64,000 bases of DNA, taken from positions 124,001 through 188,000 of the forward strand of contig JAGPCY010000005.1 of the NCBI GenBank assembly GCA_018057825.1, given 5' to 3'. Shown here piece by piece: positions 32,472 to 40,554 of this stretch. The notes beneath the pieces were generated by a model that saw nothing but the letters and a program-made list of their open reading frames with translations, did no database searches and was not told the DNA's origin. The first letter of the stretch is position 1. The number at the start of each line of letters is the position of its first letter. The position numbers were made by a program, and so were the translations under genes. The DNA is from Kofleriaceae bacterium (GTDB lineage: Bacteria; Myxococcota_A; Polyangia; Haliangiales; Haliangiaceae).

Positions 32472-33474
32472 CGTCGCTCCCGACCGGCCAGGTGGCGTCG
32501 GCGACCGCGTCGGGCAGGCGGGCGGCGATCGCGGCCGGCACCGGCGCCGGCGGCCGCGGCCACCAGGTCGCGACCTGGGCTGCGCGCCGCACGCCGATCA
32601 CCGCCGCGGTGACCGGCGCCGCCAGCGCCGCCGCGACCGCCAGCTCCCCGACGGTGGCGTGGACGACCTCGGGGTGGCGGCGGAGCCCGTCGAGGATCGC
32701 CCGGCCGGCGTCGGTGACCGCGGCGCCCGGCGGCGTGGTCCGCGCCAGCGCTGCCAGGCGCGCCAGCGTCGGGGCCAGGGCCGCCACCCGCCCCGGCGCC
32801 CAGGCGGCGCGCTCGTCGTCGGCCCGGTAGCGCGCGGCCGGATCGAGGTGGCCGATGAGCGCCCCCTCGGCCAGGGGGGCCCGCGCGATCACCGCCCGCC
32901 CAGCCGTCGCCGCCGCCGCGATCACCGCGGCCGCGGCGCGGTCGAGGAGCGACCACCGGACCCCGACCGCTGTCACGTCGACCTCGACGACGCCGCGGCC
33001 GGCCTGGGCCGGGTCATCGATGCCCAGGCCCCAGGTCAGGACCTTGCCGGCCCGCACCACCGCGGCCATCGTCCCCGCCACCTCGGGCCACGGCGAGGCG
33101 TCGAGCCAGGCGTCGCGCCACCCGTCGAGCCAGCACAGCGGCAGGACCTCGAGCCGGGTCGCCCGCAGCGAGGCGTCGACCGCCGCCACGATCGCCGCGG
33201 CCGCCGGCGGCCGCGGGCCAGCCGCCGGGAGCCGGGTCGCGACCACCACCCGATCGCGGGCCCGCAGGTCGCGGACCGCGGCGCCGACCAGCCGCTCCGA
33301 CTCGCCCCAGCGCGGACCGCACTCGATCAGGCCACAGCCGGCGTCGATGGCGGCGTAGATCGCGCGCTCGGCGTCGGCCGGCTCGGTGTCGCGCAGGCCG
33401 GCCCGGTGGCCGCGGGTGCCGAGCCCCAGCGGCGTCACCGCCAGCCCTGAACCGCCGAGCGGGCGTAGCTCCAT
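32461..33474 (-). CDS. Aldo/keto reductase-fold protein lacking the catalytic tetrad
   Basis: The 337-residue protein has AKR landmarks: an LGGSGLAVTPLGLGT start, GPRWGESERLVG (family xYGxSExxhG), a GIDDPAQ loop and the NADPH-binding end IGVRRAAQVATW. At the four catalytic positions, however, Asp reads Glu51, Tyr reads Trp56, Lys reads Arg81 and His reads Cys114. Standard AKR chemistry should be lost, while cofactor binding may persist. This looks like a pseudoenzyme, perhaps a sensor. TAGAGT ends 6 nt before the ATG. It is co-translated with the propeller-like gene and divergent from the molybdoenzyme operon. Confidence 0.85.
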   Translation of the reverse strand: MELRPLGGSGLAVTPLGLGTRGHRAGLRDTEPADAERAIYAAIDAGCGLIECGPRWGESERLVGAAVRDLRARDRVVVATRLPAAGPRPPAAAAIVAAVDASLRATRLEVLPLCWLDGWRDAWLDASPWPEVAGTMAAVVRAGKVLTWGLGIDDPAQAGRGVVEVDVTAVGVRWSLLDRAAAAVIAAAATAGRAVIARAPLAEGALIGHLDPAARYRADDERAAWAPGRVAALAPTLARLAALARTTPPGAAVTDAGRAILDGLRRHPEVVHATVGELAVAAALAAPVTAAVIGVRRAAQVATWWPRPPAPVPAAIAARLPDAVADATWPVGSDDAT

Positions 33475-33480
33475 GGCCGT

Positions 33481-33486
33481 ACTCTA
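33481..33486 (-). promoter_or_regulatory. TAGAGT box, leaderless -10 candidate
   Basis: On the minus strand TAGAGT ends 6 nt before the ATG at 33474. It pairs with the divergent TACCCT box at 33525, so the two leaderless promoters share a 62-bp intergenic region. Confidence 0.5.
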
Positions 33487-33524
33487 CGCCGGTCTCGGGC
33501 TTGTCGGCGGCGCGGTAGCCTCGC

Positions 33525-33530
33525 TACCCT
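33525..33530 (+). promoter_or_regulatory. TACCCT box, leaderless -10 candidate
   Basis: TACCCT ends 6 nt before the ATG at 33537. TTGTCG at 33501-33506 lies 18 bp upstream and could be the -35 element. Confidence 0.55.
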
Positions 33531-33536
33531 GCGGCG

Positions 33537-35804
33537 ATGGCAGTTGCCCCCGGCCCGGTCGGTCAGTCGGTCCCGCGCGTCGATGGCGTCGCCAAGGTCA
33601 CCGGCGCCGCGCGCTACCTCGACGATCTCGACGTGCCCGGCGCCTGGCACGGCGTCACGGTCCGCTCGACGATCCCCCACGGGATCTTCGAGGGCCTCGA
33701 CCTCGATCCGGCCTTCGATTGGTCGGCCGTGGTGGTCGTGACCGCCGATCAGCTCGCGTGGGGAGCCGGCCTGGCCGCCGGTGGCCTGGGCGACAACTAC
33801 GTCGCGATGATCGACCGCGATCAGCCGGCCCTGGTGCCGCCGGGCGGACGCATCACCCACGCCGACGAGCCGGTCGCGTTGATCGCGGCCCCGACCAAGG
33901 CCCTGGCGGCGGCGGCGCGTCGGGCCGCCCGTCCACGCCAGCGCCCGCTGCCGCCGGTGCTCACGATCGACGACGCCCTGGCCGCCGAGATCAAGCTGTA
34001 CGGCGACGACAACATCTTCAAGCAGTTCCTGATCCGCAAGGGTCACGGCGACGACGACGAGTTCGACGCCGCGATGGCCGGCGCGGCCCAGATCATCGAC
34101 GGCACCTATCACACCGGGGCCCAGGAGCAGATGTACATCGAGCCCCAGGCGATGGCGGCCTGGAAGGACGGCGCGCTCCACGTCGCCGGCTCGATGCAGT
34201 GCCCGTACTACGTGCACAAGGCGCTCAAGGTCGTGCTCGGCTGCGGCGCCGACGACGTCGTCGTCACCCAGACCGTCACCGGCGGCGGGTTCGGCGGCAA
34301 AGAGGAGTACCCGTCGATGCTGGCGGCCCACTGCGCGATCCTCGCCGAGCGCACCGGTCGGCCGATCAAGATGGTCTACGAGCGCGAGGAGGACATCGCG
34401 GCCACCACCAAGCGCCACCCAGCCCGGGTCCGCCATCGCCTCGGCCTGCGCGCCGACGGCTCCCTGGCCGCGGTCGACGTCGACGTGGTCATGGACGGCG
34501 GCGCCTACCTGACGCTGTCGCCGGTGGTGCTGTCGCGCGGGGTCCTGCACGCCGCCGGGCCGTACCGCTGCGACGTGGTCCGGGTCCGCGGCCGCGCGGT
34601 CGCGACCAACCATCCGCCCCATGGCGCGTTCCGCGGCTTCGGCGCGCCGCAGACGACCTTCGCCTACGAGCGCCAGCTCGACAAGGCGGCGCGCGCGGTG
34701 GGCGCCGAGCCCTGGGCCTATCGCGGCGCCCACGCGCTGCAGGTCGGCGACACCACCGCCACCGGTCAGCGCCTCGACGTCTCGGTCGGCACCGACGCGA
34801 TCCTCGCCGCGATCGCCAAGGCCGCCGGGCCGGCGCCGGCGCGCACCGGCGAGAATCATCACGGCGCGCCGGTCGCCCGCGGCCGCGGCGTCGCGTTCTA
34901 CTTCCACGGCGCCGGCTTCACCGGCTCGGGCGAGCAGCGCCTGGCCGGCCGGGCCACGGTGGCGGCCCTCGCCGACGGCGGCTTCGCGGTCCGCGCCAGC
35001 TCGACCGACATGGGCCAGGGCGCGATCACGATCTTCACCCAGCTCGCCGCCGACGCGCTCGGCGTGGCCGCGACCGACGTCCACGTGCCGATGCCGTCGA
35101 CCGACGACGTCCCCGACAGCGGCCCGACGGTGGCCAGCCGGACCTGCATGATCGTCGGCGGCCTGGTCGAGCGCGCGGCGACCGCGCTGGCGGCGCGGAT
35201 CGGCGCCTGGGCCGAGGCCCACGGCGTCGCCGGCGACCTGCCGACCCGGGCCAAGGCGATGGTGGCGGCCGAGGGCGAGGTCGCCGAGACCGTGCAGTAC
35301 GAGCCGCCGCCCGGCATCCACTGGGACGACGCCACGTACACCGGCCAGGCCTATCCTTGCTACGGCTGGGCCGGCTGTCTGGTCGACGTCGAGGTCGATC
35401 TCGACACCGGCCAGCCGACCCTGCTCCGCTGCGTCCACGCCGTCGACGTCGGTAAGGCGATCAACCCGGTGATCGTCGCCGGTCAGATCGAGGGCGGCAC
35501 GGTCCAGGCGCTGGGCTGGGCGGTGCTCGAGCAGGTCGTCTATAAGAACGGCAGGGTCGCCAACCCCACCATGACCAACTGCATCGTGCCGACCTTCGCC
35601 GACGTCCCCGACCTCGAGACCATCATCGTCGAGTGCCCGTATCCCTACGGGCCCCACGGCGCCAAGGGCGTCGGCGAGATCCCGATGGACGGGCCGGCGG
35701 CCGCGGTCGCCAACGCGCTGTCGGACGCCCTCGGCGTGGCCTTCGATCGGGTGCCGATCCTGCCCGAGGACCTCGCCGCCGCGCTGGAGGACCGCCGTGA
35801 GTGA
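33537..35804 (+). CDS. Xanthine dehydrogenase-family molybdopterin-binding large subunit
   Basis: The 755-residue subunit starts with the fused a/b-hammerhead domain (VDGVAKVTGAARYLDDL), then the Moco-binding region with TGGGFGGKEE, GAFRGFGAPQ, SSTDMGQG and the catalytic Glu in GAKGVGE near the C-terminus. It is the catalytic (CoxL/XdhB-type) subunit that hydroxylates a substrate with water as oxygen source. The ATG has a TACCCT box 6 nt upstream. It overlaps the 2Fe-2S gene by 8 bp. The substrate cannot be told; no xdhC or moco genes lie near. Confidence 0.95.
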   Translation: MAVAPGPVGQSVPRVDGVAKVTGAARYLDDLDVPGAWHGVTVRSTIPHGIFEGLDLDPAFDWSAVVVVTADQLAWGAGLAAGGLGDNYVAMIDRDQPALVPPGGRITHADEPVALIAAPTKALAAAARRAARPRQRPLPPVLTIDDALAAEIKLYGDDNIFKQFLIRKGHGDDDEFDAAMAGAAQIIDGTYHTGAQEQMYIEPQAMAAWKDGALHVAGSMQCPYYVHKALKVVLGCGADDVVVTQTVTGGGFGGKEEYPSMLAAHCAILAERTGRPIKMVYEREEDIAATTKRHPARVRHRLGLRADGSLAAVDVDVVMDGGAYLTLSPVVLSRGVLHAAGPYRCDVVRVRGRAVATNHPPHGAFRGFGAPQTTFAYERQLDKAARAVGAEPWAYRGAHALQVGDTTATGQRLDVSVGTDAILAAIAKAAGPAPARTGENHHGAPVARGRGVAFYFHGAGFTGSGEQRLAGRATVAALADGGFAVRASSTDMGQGAITIFTQLAADALGVAATDVHVPMPSTDDVPDSGPTVASRTCMIVGGLVERAATALAARIGAWAEAHGVAGDLPTRAKAMVAAEGEVAETVQYEPPPGIHWDDATYTGQAYPCYGWAGCLVDVEVDLDTGQPTLLRCVHAVDVGKAINPVIVAGQIEGGTVQALGWAVLEQVVYKNGRVANPTMTNCIVPTFADVPDLETIIVECPYPYGPHGAKGVGEIPMDGPAAAVANALSDALGVAFDRVPILPEDLAAALEDRRE

Positions 35805-36282
35805 GTTCGAGTTCACCGTCAACGGCCAGCCTCGGCGGGTCGAGGCGTCGCCGTGGCGGCGCCTGCTCGACGTGCTGCGCGAGGACCTGCGCTTGACCGG
35901 CACCAAGGAGGGCTGCGGCGAGGGCGAATGCGGCGCGTGCACCGTGCTCGTCGACGGCGTCGCCGTCAATAGCTGCCTGGTCGCGGTCGGCCAGGCCGCC
36001 GGCCACGCCGTCACCACCGTCGAGGGGCTGGCCGATGGCCCGCTCCTCCACGCGGTCCAACGCGAGCTGGTGGCCCGCGGCGGCGCGCAGTGCGGGATCT
36101 GCACGCCGGGCATCGCGGTGTGCGCCAAGCAGGTGGTCGACGCGGGTCTGATCGCCGGCCCCGACGCTCGCGCGCGGGTCCGCGAGCTTCTGGCCGGCAA
36201 CCTGTGCCGGTGCACGGGCTACCAGCTCATCGTCGACGCGGTGGTCGCCGCGGCCGGCCTGGGCGAGGACGGTGCGCCGTGA
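35797..36282 (+). CDS. 2Fe-2S small subunit of the molybdoenzyme
   Basis: The 161-residue protein has the two typical clusters: the N-terminal plant-type [2Fe-2S] with GCGEGECGACTVLVDG and a later Cys in NSCL, and the C-terminal helical domain with CGICTPG and CRCTGY. It passes electrons from Moco to FAD. It starts at a GTG inside the end of the large-subunit gene and ends in a GTGA overlap with the FAD-subunit gene, so all three are translated together in the order L-S-M. Confidence 0.96.
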   Translation: MSEFEFTVNGQPRRVEASPWRRLLDVLREDLRLTGTKEGCGEGECGACTVLVDGVAVNSCLVAVGQAAGHAVTTVEGLADGPLLHAVQRELVARGGAQCGICTPGIAVCAKQVVDAGLIAGPDARARVRELLAGNLCRCTGYQLIVDAVVAAAGLGEDGAP

Positions 36283-37115
36283 CCGCCTACCTGCGCCCGC
36301 GCGACGACGCCGAGGCCATCGCGCTGCGCGCCGCCCACCCCGACTATCTGGTCCTGGCCGGCGGCACCGATCTGCTGGTCAGCGCGCATCACAAGCCCGC
36401 CCCGGTCGGCATCCTCGACGTCGCCGGGCGCTTCGGGGCGATCACCGTCGACGGCGGCGTGGCCCACATCGGCGCCGGCGCGACCTGGCGGGCGATCGCC
36501 GATCATCCGGAGCTGGCCGCCGGGTGGCCGATCCTGGCGGCCGCGGCGCGCGAGGTCGGCGCGCTGCAGATCCAGCAGCGCGGCACCCTCGGCGGCAACC
36601 TGGCGACCTCGTCGCCGGTCGGCGATGGGCTGCCGGTGCTCCTCGCCCTCGACGCCACGATCCATCTCGCCTCGGCGCGCGGCGCGCGCGCGCTGCCGTA
36701 CCGCGCGGTGCCGATCGGCTACCGCCGGATCGACCTGGCCGCCGACGAGCTGATCGTCGCGATCGAGCTGCCGGCGGTGGCGCCCGGCGCCTACCAGGGC
36801 TGGCGCAAGGTCGGGACCCGGGCCGCCCAGTCGATCTCGAAGGTCATGGCGGCGGCGGTGATCGAGGTCGCCGACGGCGCGATCGCCACCTGTCGCTTCG
36901 CCCTCGGCGCGGTCGCCGATCGGCCGATCCGCGTGCCGGCCGCCGAGGCCGCGGCCCTCGGTCGCGCGCCCGATGCCACCACCGCCGCCGCGGTCGCCGC
37001 CGCCACCGCCGCCGCGATCGCGCCGATCGACGACGTCCGCTCGACCGCGGCCTACCGGCGGCGGGTCGCGGGCGCCCTCCTGTCCCGGTTCGTGATGAAC
37101 GCCGGGCGGCGGTAG
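36279..37115 (+). CDS. FAD-binding medium subunit of the molybdoenzyme
   Basis: The 278-residue protein is the CoxM-type FAD subunit: YLVLAGGTDLL (FAD-binding loop), then VGALQIQQRGTLGGNLATSSPVGDG (the second FAD-binding segment), and a C-terminal CO_deh_flav_C domain (WRKVGTRAAQSISKV to the end). The GTG start at 36279 shares TG with the small-subunit stop. It hands electrons on to NAD+ or another acceptor. Complete and in frame. Confidence 0.95.
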   Translation: MTAYLRPRDDAEAIALRAAHPDYLVLAGGTDLLVSAHHKPAPVGILDVAGRFGAITVDGGVAHIGAGATWRAIADHPELAAGWPILAAAAREVGALQIQQRGTLGGNLATSSPVGDGLPVLLALDATIHLASARGARALPYRAVPIGYRRIDLAADELIVAIELPAVAPGAYQGWRKVGTRAAQSISKVMAAAVIEVADGAIATCRFALGAVADRPIRVPAAEAAALGRAPDATTAAAVAAATAAAIAPIDDVRSTAAYRRRVAGALLSRFVMNAGRR

Positions 37116-37119
37116 CAGC

Positions 37120-38292
37120 GTGGCCGACGACGACGAGCCCGCGCGTGGGTCGCCGCCGCCGTCGACGGCCGAGCCCGCCGTCCGCCCGAGCGAGCTGGCC
37201 GCCGGCGAGGTGATCGCGCCAGTCGGCCGCGACGCCTCGGGGTCGGTCGAGATCCCCGTCGACGACCCCGGCTCGGGTCCGTCGGCCAGCGGCCGGCGCC
37301 GCCGCGCCACCACCGCCAGCGTGATCACCGACCACGTCGTGACCGCCGCCGACAAGGTGGTGACCGCGGCCGACAAGGTCGTCGAGGTGGTCGGCGGCAC
37401 GATCGGCGACGTGGTCGGCGAGTCGTTGACCATCCTCCCCGGCATGCCGCGGACCCGGCGTGGCGCGGTCCTGGCGCGCGGGGTCGTGGTCGGCTTCTGC
37501 CTGGTGTTCTCGTGGATCGCCGTCATCGTCGGCTTGCAGCTCCGCGGCCGGCGCCCGCCGGACTTCCGGCCCCAGGCCGAGGTCGTGCTGGCGGCGCTGC
37601 GCGATGGCCAGTTCAAGGAGGTCTACGAGGCGGCCTCGGTGCGCTTCCAGGAGGTCGAACTCCAGGACACCTTCACCGTCCACATGACCGACCTCAACCG
37701 CTCGATGGGGCGGTTCCGCGAGGTCGCGTCGGTGATCGGCACCGAGGTCACCCGCGGCCCGGGCGGGCGCACCGGCCGCATCGATCTGCGCCTCGAGTAC
37801 GAGCGCGGCACCACCCGAGGCAGCGTGTCGTTCCTGTGGGAGGAGGGGGACTGGAAGCTGCTCGGGTTGTCGGTCGAGGTCCCGCCCGCGCTCATGGCCG
37901 AGGTCGGCACCGACGCGGCCCGACGCGATCGCGTGGCGGCCAACCGCGAGGAGGCCAAGGCCTTGGTCGATGGCGTCCTCAAGCTGTCGGCGGCGGGCGA
38001 CTACGACACGATCTGGAACCAGGCCGCGCCGGTGTTCCAGGCCTCGGTCACCCTCGAGGACTTCCGCAGCACCGAGGTCGATCGCCTGGCGTCGCTCGGC
38101 TCCTACCTGCGGGTGCTGTCGATCACGTCGGCCAAGATCACCCCGGGGCAGACCGGGATGAGCGTCGATTGTCTCCTCGAGTTCGCGCCCAACCGGGTCA
38201 TCCGCGGCAGCTTCGAGTTCGCCAAGCTCGACGGCCAGTGGCGCCTGACGCTGTACAAGCTGGTGAGCCCGCTGCCGTCGACGTCGCGGTAG
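37120..38292 (+). CDS. Single-pass membrane protein with two DUF3887/4019-like modules
   Basis: The 390-residue protein has an acidic/Pro-rich cytoplasmic N-terminus with a duplicated VVTAADKV segment (residues about 73-88), one membrane helix (about 119-142), and two similar periplasmic modules. The first runs FRPQAEVVLAALRDGQFKEV to DWKLLGLSVEVP, the second KALVDGVLKLSAAGDYDTI to QWRLTLYKLVSPLP. Both have the pattern of DUF3887/DUF4019 (small cone-like NTF2-type folds that end in a strand with WKL). GTG start 5 bp after the FAD subunit, so probably in the same transcript. Function unknown. Array 3 follows. Confidence 0.75.
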   Translation: MADDDEPARGSPPPSTAEPAVRPSELAAGEVIAPVGRDASGSVEIPVDDPGSGPSASGRRRRATTASVITDHVVTAADKVVTAADKVVEVVGGTIGDVVGESLTILPGMPRTRRGAVLARGVVVGFCLVFSWIAVIVGLQLRGRRPPDFRPQAEVVLAALRDGQFKEVYEAASVRFQEVELQDTFTVHMTDLNRSMGRFREVASVIGTEVTRGPGGRTGRIDLRLEYERGTTRGSVSFLWEEGDWKLLGLSVEVPPALMAEVGTDAARRDRVAANREEAKALVDGVLKLSAAGDYDTIWNQAAPVFQASVTLEDFRSTEVDRLASLGSYLRVLSITSAKITPGQTGMSVDCLLEFAPNRVIRGSFEFAKLDGQWRLTLYKLVSPLPSTSR

Positions 38293-38320
38293 GGAGGCGC
38301 GGGGAGGGTGGGGGAGGAAG

Positions 38321-38418
38321 GCGGAGACCGAGGCGGAGGCGGAGACCGAGACCGAGGCCGAGACCGAGACCGAGACCGAGGCCGAGACCGAGACCGAGGC
38401 GGAGGCGGAGACCGAGGT
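38321..38418 (+). repeat. Hexanucleotide array 3 (CCGAGA/CCGAGG with CGGAGG variants)
   Basis: About 16 hexamers of the same unit as array 1 and in the same orientation. It follows the stop at 38292 after a G-rich spacer and ends 69 nt before the ATG of the choice-of-anchor lipoprotein. Confidence 0.95.
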
Positions 38419-38487
38419 CGCGGCACTGGCCGGTGGATCGGGCCTCCCGCGGGCCGCGGTTCGTGCGACGATGGTCGTGGGGGAACC

Positions 38488-40554
38488 ATGCGCCACGTCT
38501 ATCTGTGCTTCGTCCTGGCCGCGGCCGCGGCTTGCAGCGATCCGCCCAAGGCCATCATCGACGCCGGCATCTCCGACGGCCCGGTGTCCGACAGCCAGGG
38601 CAGCGGTCCGGTCGCGCTGCCCCGCGCGGTCGATCTCGGTCCGGTCGACTGCGGCGGCTCGACCAGCGCGACCTTCACGGTCACCAACGACGGCACGACC
38701 GACGTCACGATCGCGCTGACGTCGGCCGACCCGGCCTTCACGGTCGTGCCGGCGGACGTCACGATCGTCGTCGGGACCTCGACCACCTTCACGGTCTCGG
38801 CCTCGGCGCCGGCGGGAGCGATCGCCGGCGCGCCGCTCACCACCACGTTCACCGCGACCACCAACATCCCGGGGCGGCCGACCGTGACCTTCCCGGTCAC
38901 CGCGACCACCCGCGGCGCGCGCATCACGATCAACCCGCCGTCGCTCAACTTCGGCGACGTCGGCGTCGGCACCAGCGCCCAGCTGTCGTTCGTGGTCTCG
39001 AACACCGGCAACGGTCCGGCGATGGTCGCGATCGCCGACGCCGCCGGGGCCGACGCCCAGCTCACCTTCGGCACCGCCGGCGTGGCCGCGGTCGGGCCCG
39101 GCGCGCTGGTCAGCGGCTCCGGTCGCTTCACCCCGACCACCGTCGGCGCCTACGTCCAGACCGCCGCGGTCACCGTCACCGGCGCGACCTGCGGCGGCGC
39201 GCCGACCTCGCTGGCGGTGACTGGCGACGGCGTGCGCGACGGCGGCATCCTGATCGTCGGCGGGCCGATCGACTTCCCCGACGTCGGCTGCGAGGAGGCC
39301 GCGACCACCCAGACCCTCACGATCGACAACCAGTCGAGCGCGCCGGCCGCGTTCACCGCCGCGTTCCTCGTCGACGCTCAGGGCGACCAGGTCCACTACA
39401 CCGTGACCCCGGCCAGTGGCACGGTGGCGGCGCGCGCGACCGCGGTCGTGACCGTGACCCGGCTGCCGGTGGCGCGGCCCTTCGTGCCGCGGGCGATCGA
39501 CGCGACCCTGCGGATCGTCGCCGGCGGCGTGCCGAATGACGTCGAGGTCACCCAGACCATCCGCGCGCCGTTTTTGACCAGCGATCTCACGAGCCAGGAC
39601 TTCGGCTTCCAGCTCGCCGAGAGCTCGGTCGCGGCGCCGGTGACCGTGACCAATACCGGCAACGCCACCGCGACCCTGGCGATCACCGCGGAGTCGCCGT
39701 TCTCGACCGCGCTGCCCGCCACCCTCGCCGCCGGCGCCGACGTCGACGGCGAGCTGTTGTACGAGCCGCTGAGCGCGACCCCCGCGACCGCCACCGTGAC
39801 GATCGACGCGGTCGACGCGTGCTCGGCGCCGATCGCGATCGACGCCACCGGCGGCACCGGGCCCTTCGCGGCGATCTCGATCTTCGACGTCGTCGATAGC
39901 TGCCCCAACCCGACGGGGGGCTTCACCTACTTCGTGATCGACAACCCCGGCACCGCGCCGCTGACCATCGACTGCGTCGAGGACGGGGTGTCGGGCCTCG
40001 ACCCGGTGTGGTCGGGGTTGCCGACCACGGTGGCCAGCGGCGACTCGGCGGTGCTCGGGCTGAACTACGGCCCGGGGCCAACCCCGCCGCGCGCGGGACC
40101 CCTGACCGCGACCCTGCGCTGCACCACCAACGAGGCCCTGACCAACGTCCGCGCGCCGACCCTGACCCGCACGCTCGAGGGCGCCGACATCGAGCTGACC
40201 GCGCCCGAACCCCTCGACTTCGAGTGCTTCGACGGCGTGTCGCGCGACTTCGCGACCGACAACGTCGGCACCCAGCCGGTCTTCCTCATGCCCGACGGCG
40301 TCTTGCCGTTCCCGCTGTCCGTCAACTTCGACTACAGCGAGGTCGGCGCGGGCAGCGGCCTGGTCCACACGATCGACAACTCGATCCCGTCGTTCCGCGG
40401 CGGCGGTGACCTGTGCGGCGCGGCGGTCGGCTCGGGTGGCCTGATCTGGGAGGGCACGATCGGGGTCGCCGCCGGGTCGGCGTCGAACCTGTGTGGCGTG
40501 ACCCCGGCGACCTTGCCGGTGCGGTTGTTCGACTACGCCGAGACGCCGGAGTGA
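38488..40554 (+). CDS. Choice-of-anchor D / ASH-repeat lipoprotein
   Basis: The 688-residue lipoprotein has a signal ending AAAAAC (Cys16), a short acidic linker, then about five immunoglobulin-like repeats with the choice-of-anchor D / ASPM-SPD-2-Hydin pattern: DLGPVDCGGSTSATFTVTNDG, LNFGDVGVGTSAQLSFVVSNTGN, DFPDVGCEEAATTQTLTIDNQ, DFGFQLAESSVAAPVTVTNTGN and later DFECFDGVSRDFATDNVG. These are surface or fibre-like proteins in predatory deltaproteobacteria; the role is unproven. A GGGGGA stretch lies 3-4 nt before the ATG. Its end overlaps the convergent YfhO-like gene by 22 bp. Confidence 0.85.
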   Translation: MRHVYLCFVLAAAAACSDPPKAIIDAGISDGPVSDSQGSGPVALPRAVDLGPVDCGGSTSATFTVTNDGTTDVTIALTSADPAFTVVPADVTIVVGTSTTFTVSASAPAGAIAGAPLTTTFTATTNIPGRPTVTFPVTATTRGARITINPPSLNFGDVGVGTSAQLSFVVSNTGNGPAMVAIADAAGADAQLTFGTAGVAAVGPGALVSGSGRFTPTTVGAYVQTAAVTVTGATCGGAPTSLAVTGDGVRDGGILIVGGPIDFPDVGCEEAATTQTLTIDNQSSAPAAFTAAFLVDAQGDQVHYTVTPASGTVAARATAVVTVTRLPVARPFVPRAIDATLRIVAGGVPNDVEVTQTIRAPFLTSDLTSQDFGFQLAESSVAAPVTVTNTGNATATLAITAESPFSTALPATLAAGADVDGELLYEPLSATPATATVTIDAVDACSAPIAIDATGGTGPFAAISIFDVVDSCPNPTGGFTYFVIDNPGTAPLTIDCVEDGVSGLDPVWSGLPTTVASGDSAVLGLNYGPGPTPPRAGPLTATLRCTTNEALTNVRAPTLTRTLEGADIELTAPEPLDFECFDGVSRDFATDNVGTQPVFLMPDGVLPFPLSVNFDYSEVGAGSGLVHTIDNSIPSFRGGGDLCGAAVGSGGLIWEGTIGVAAGSASNLCGVTPATLPVRLFDYAETPE

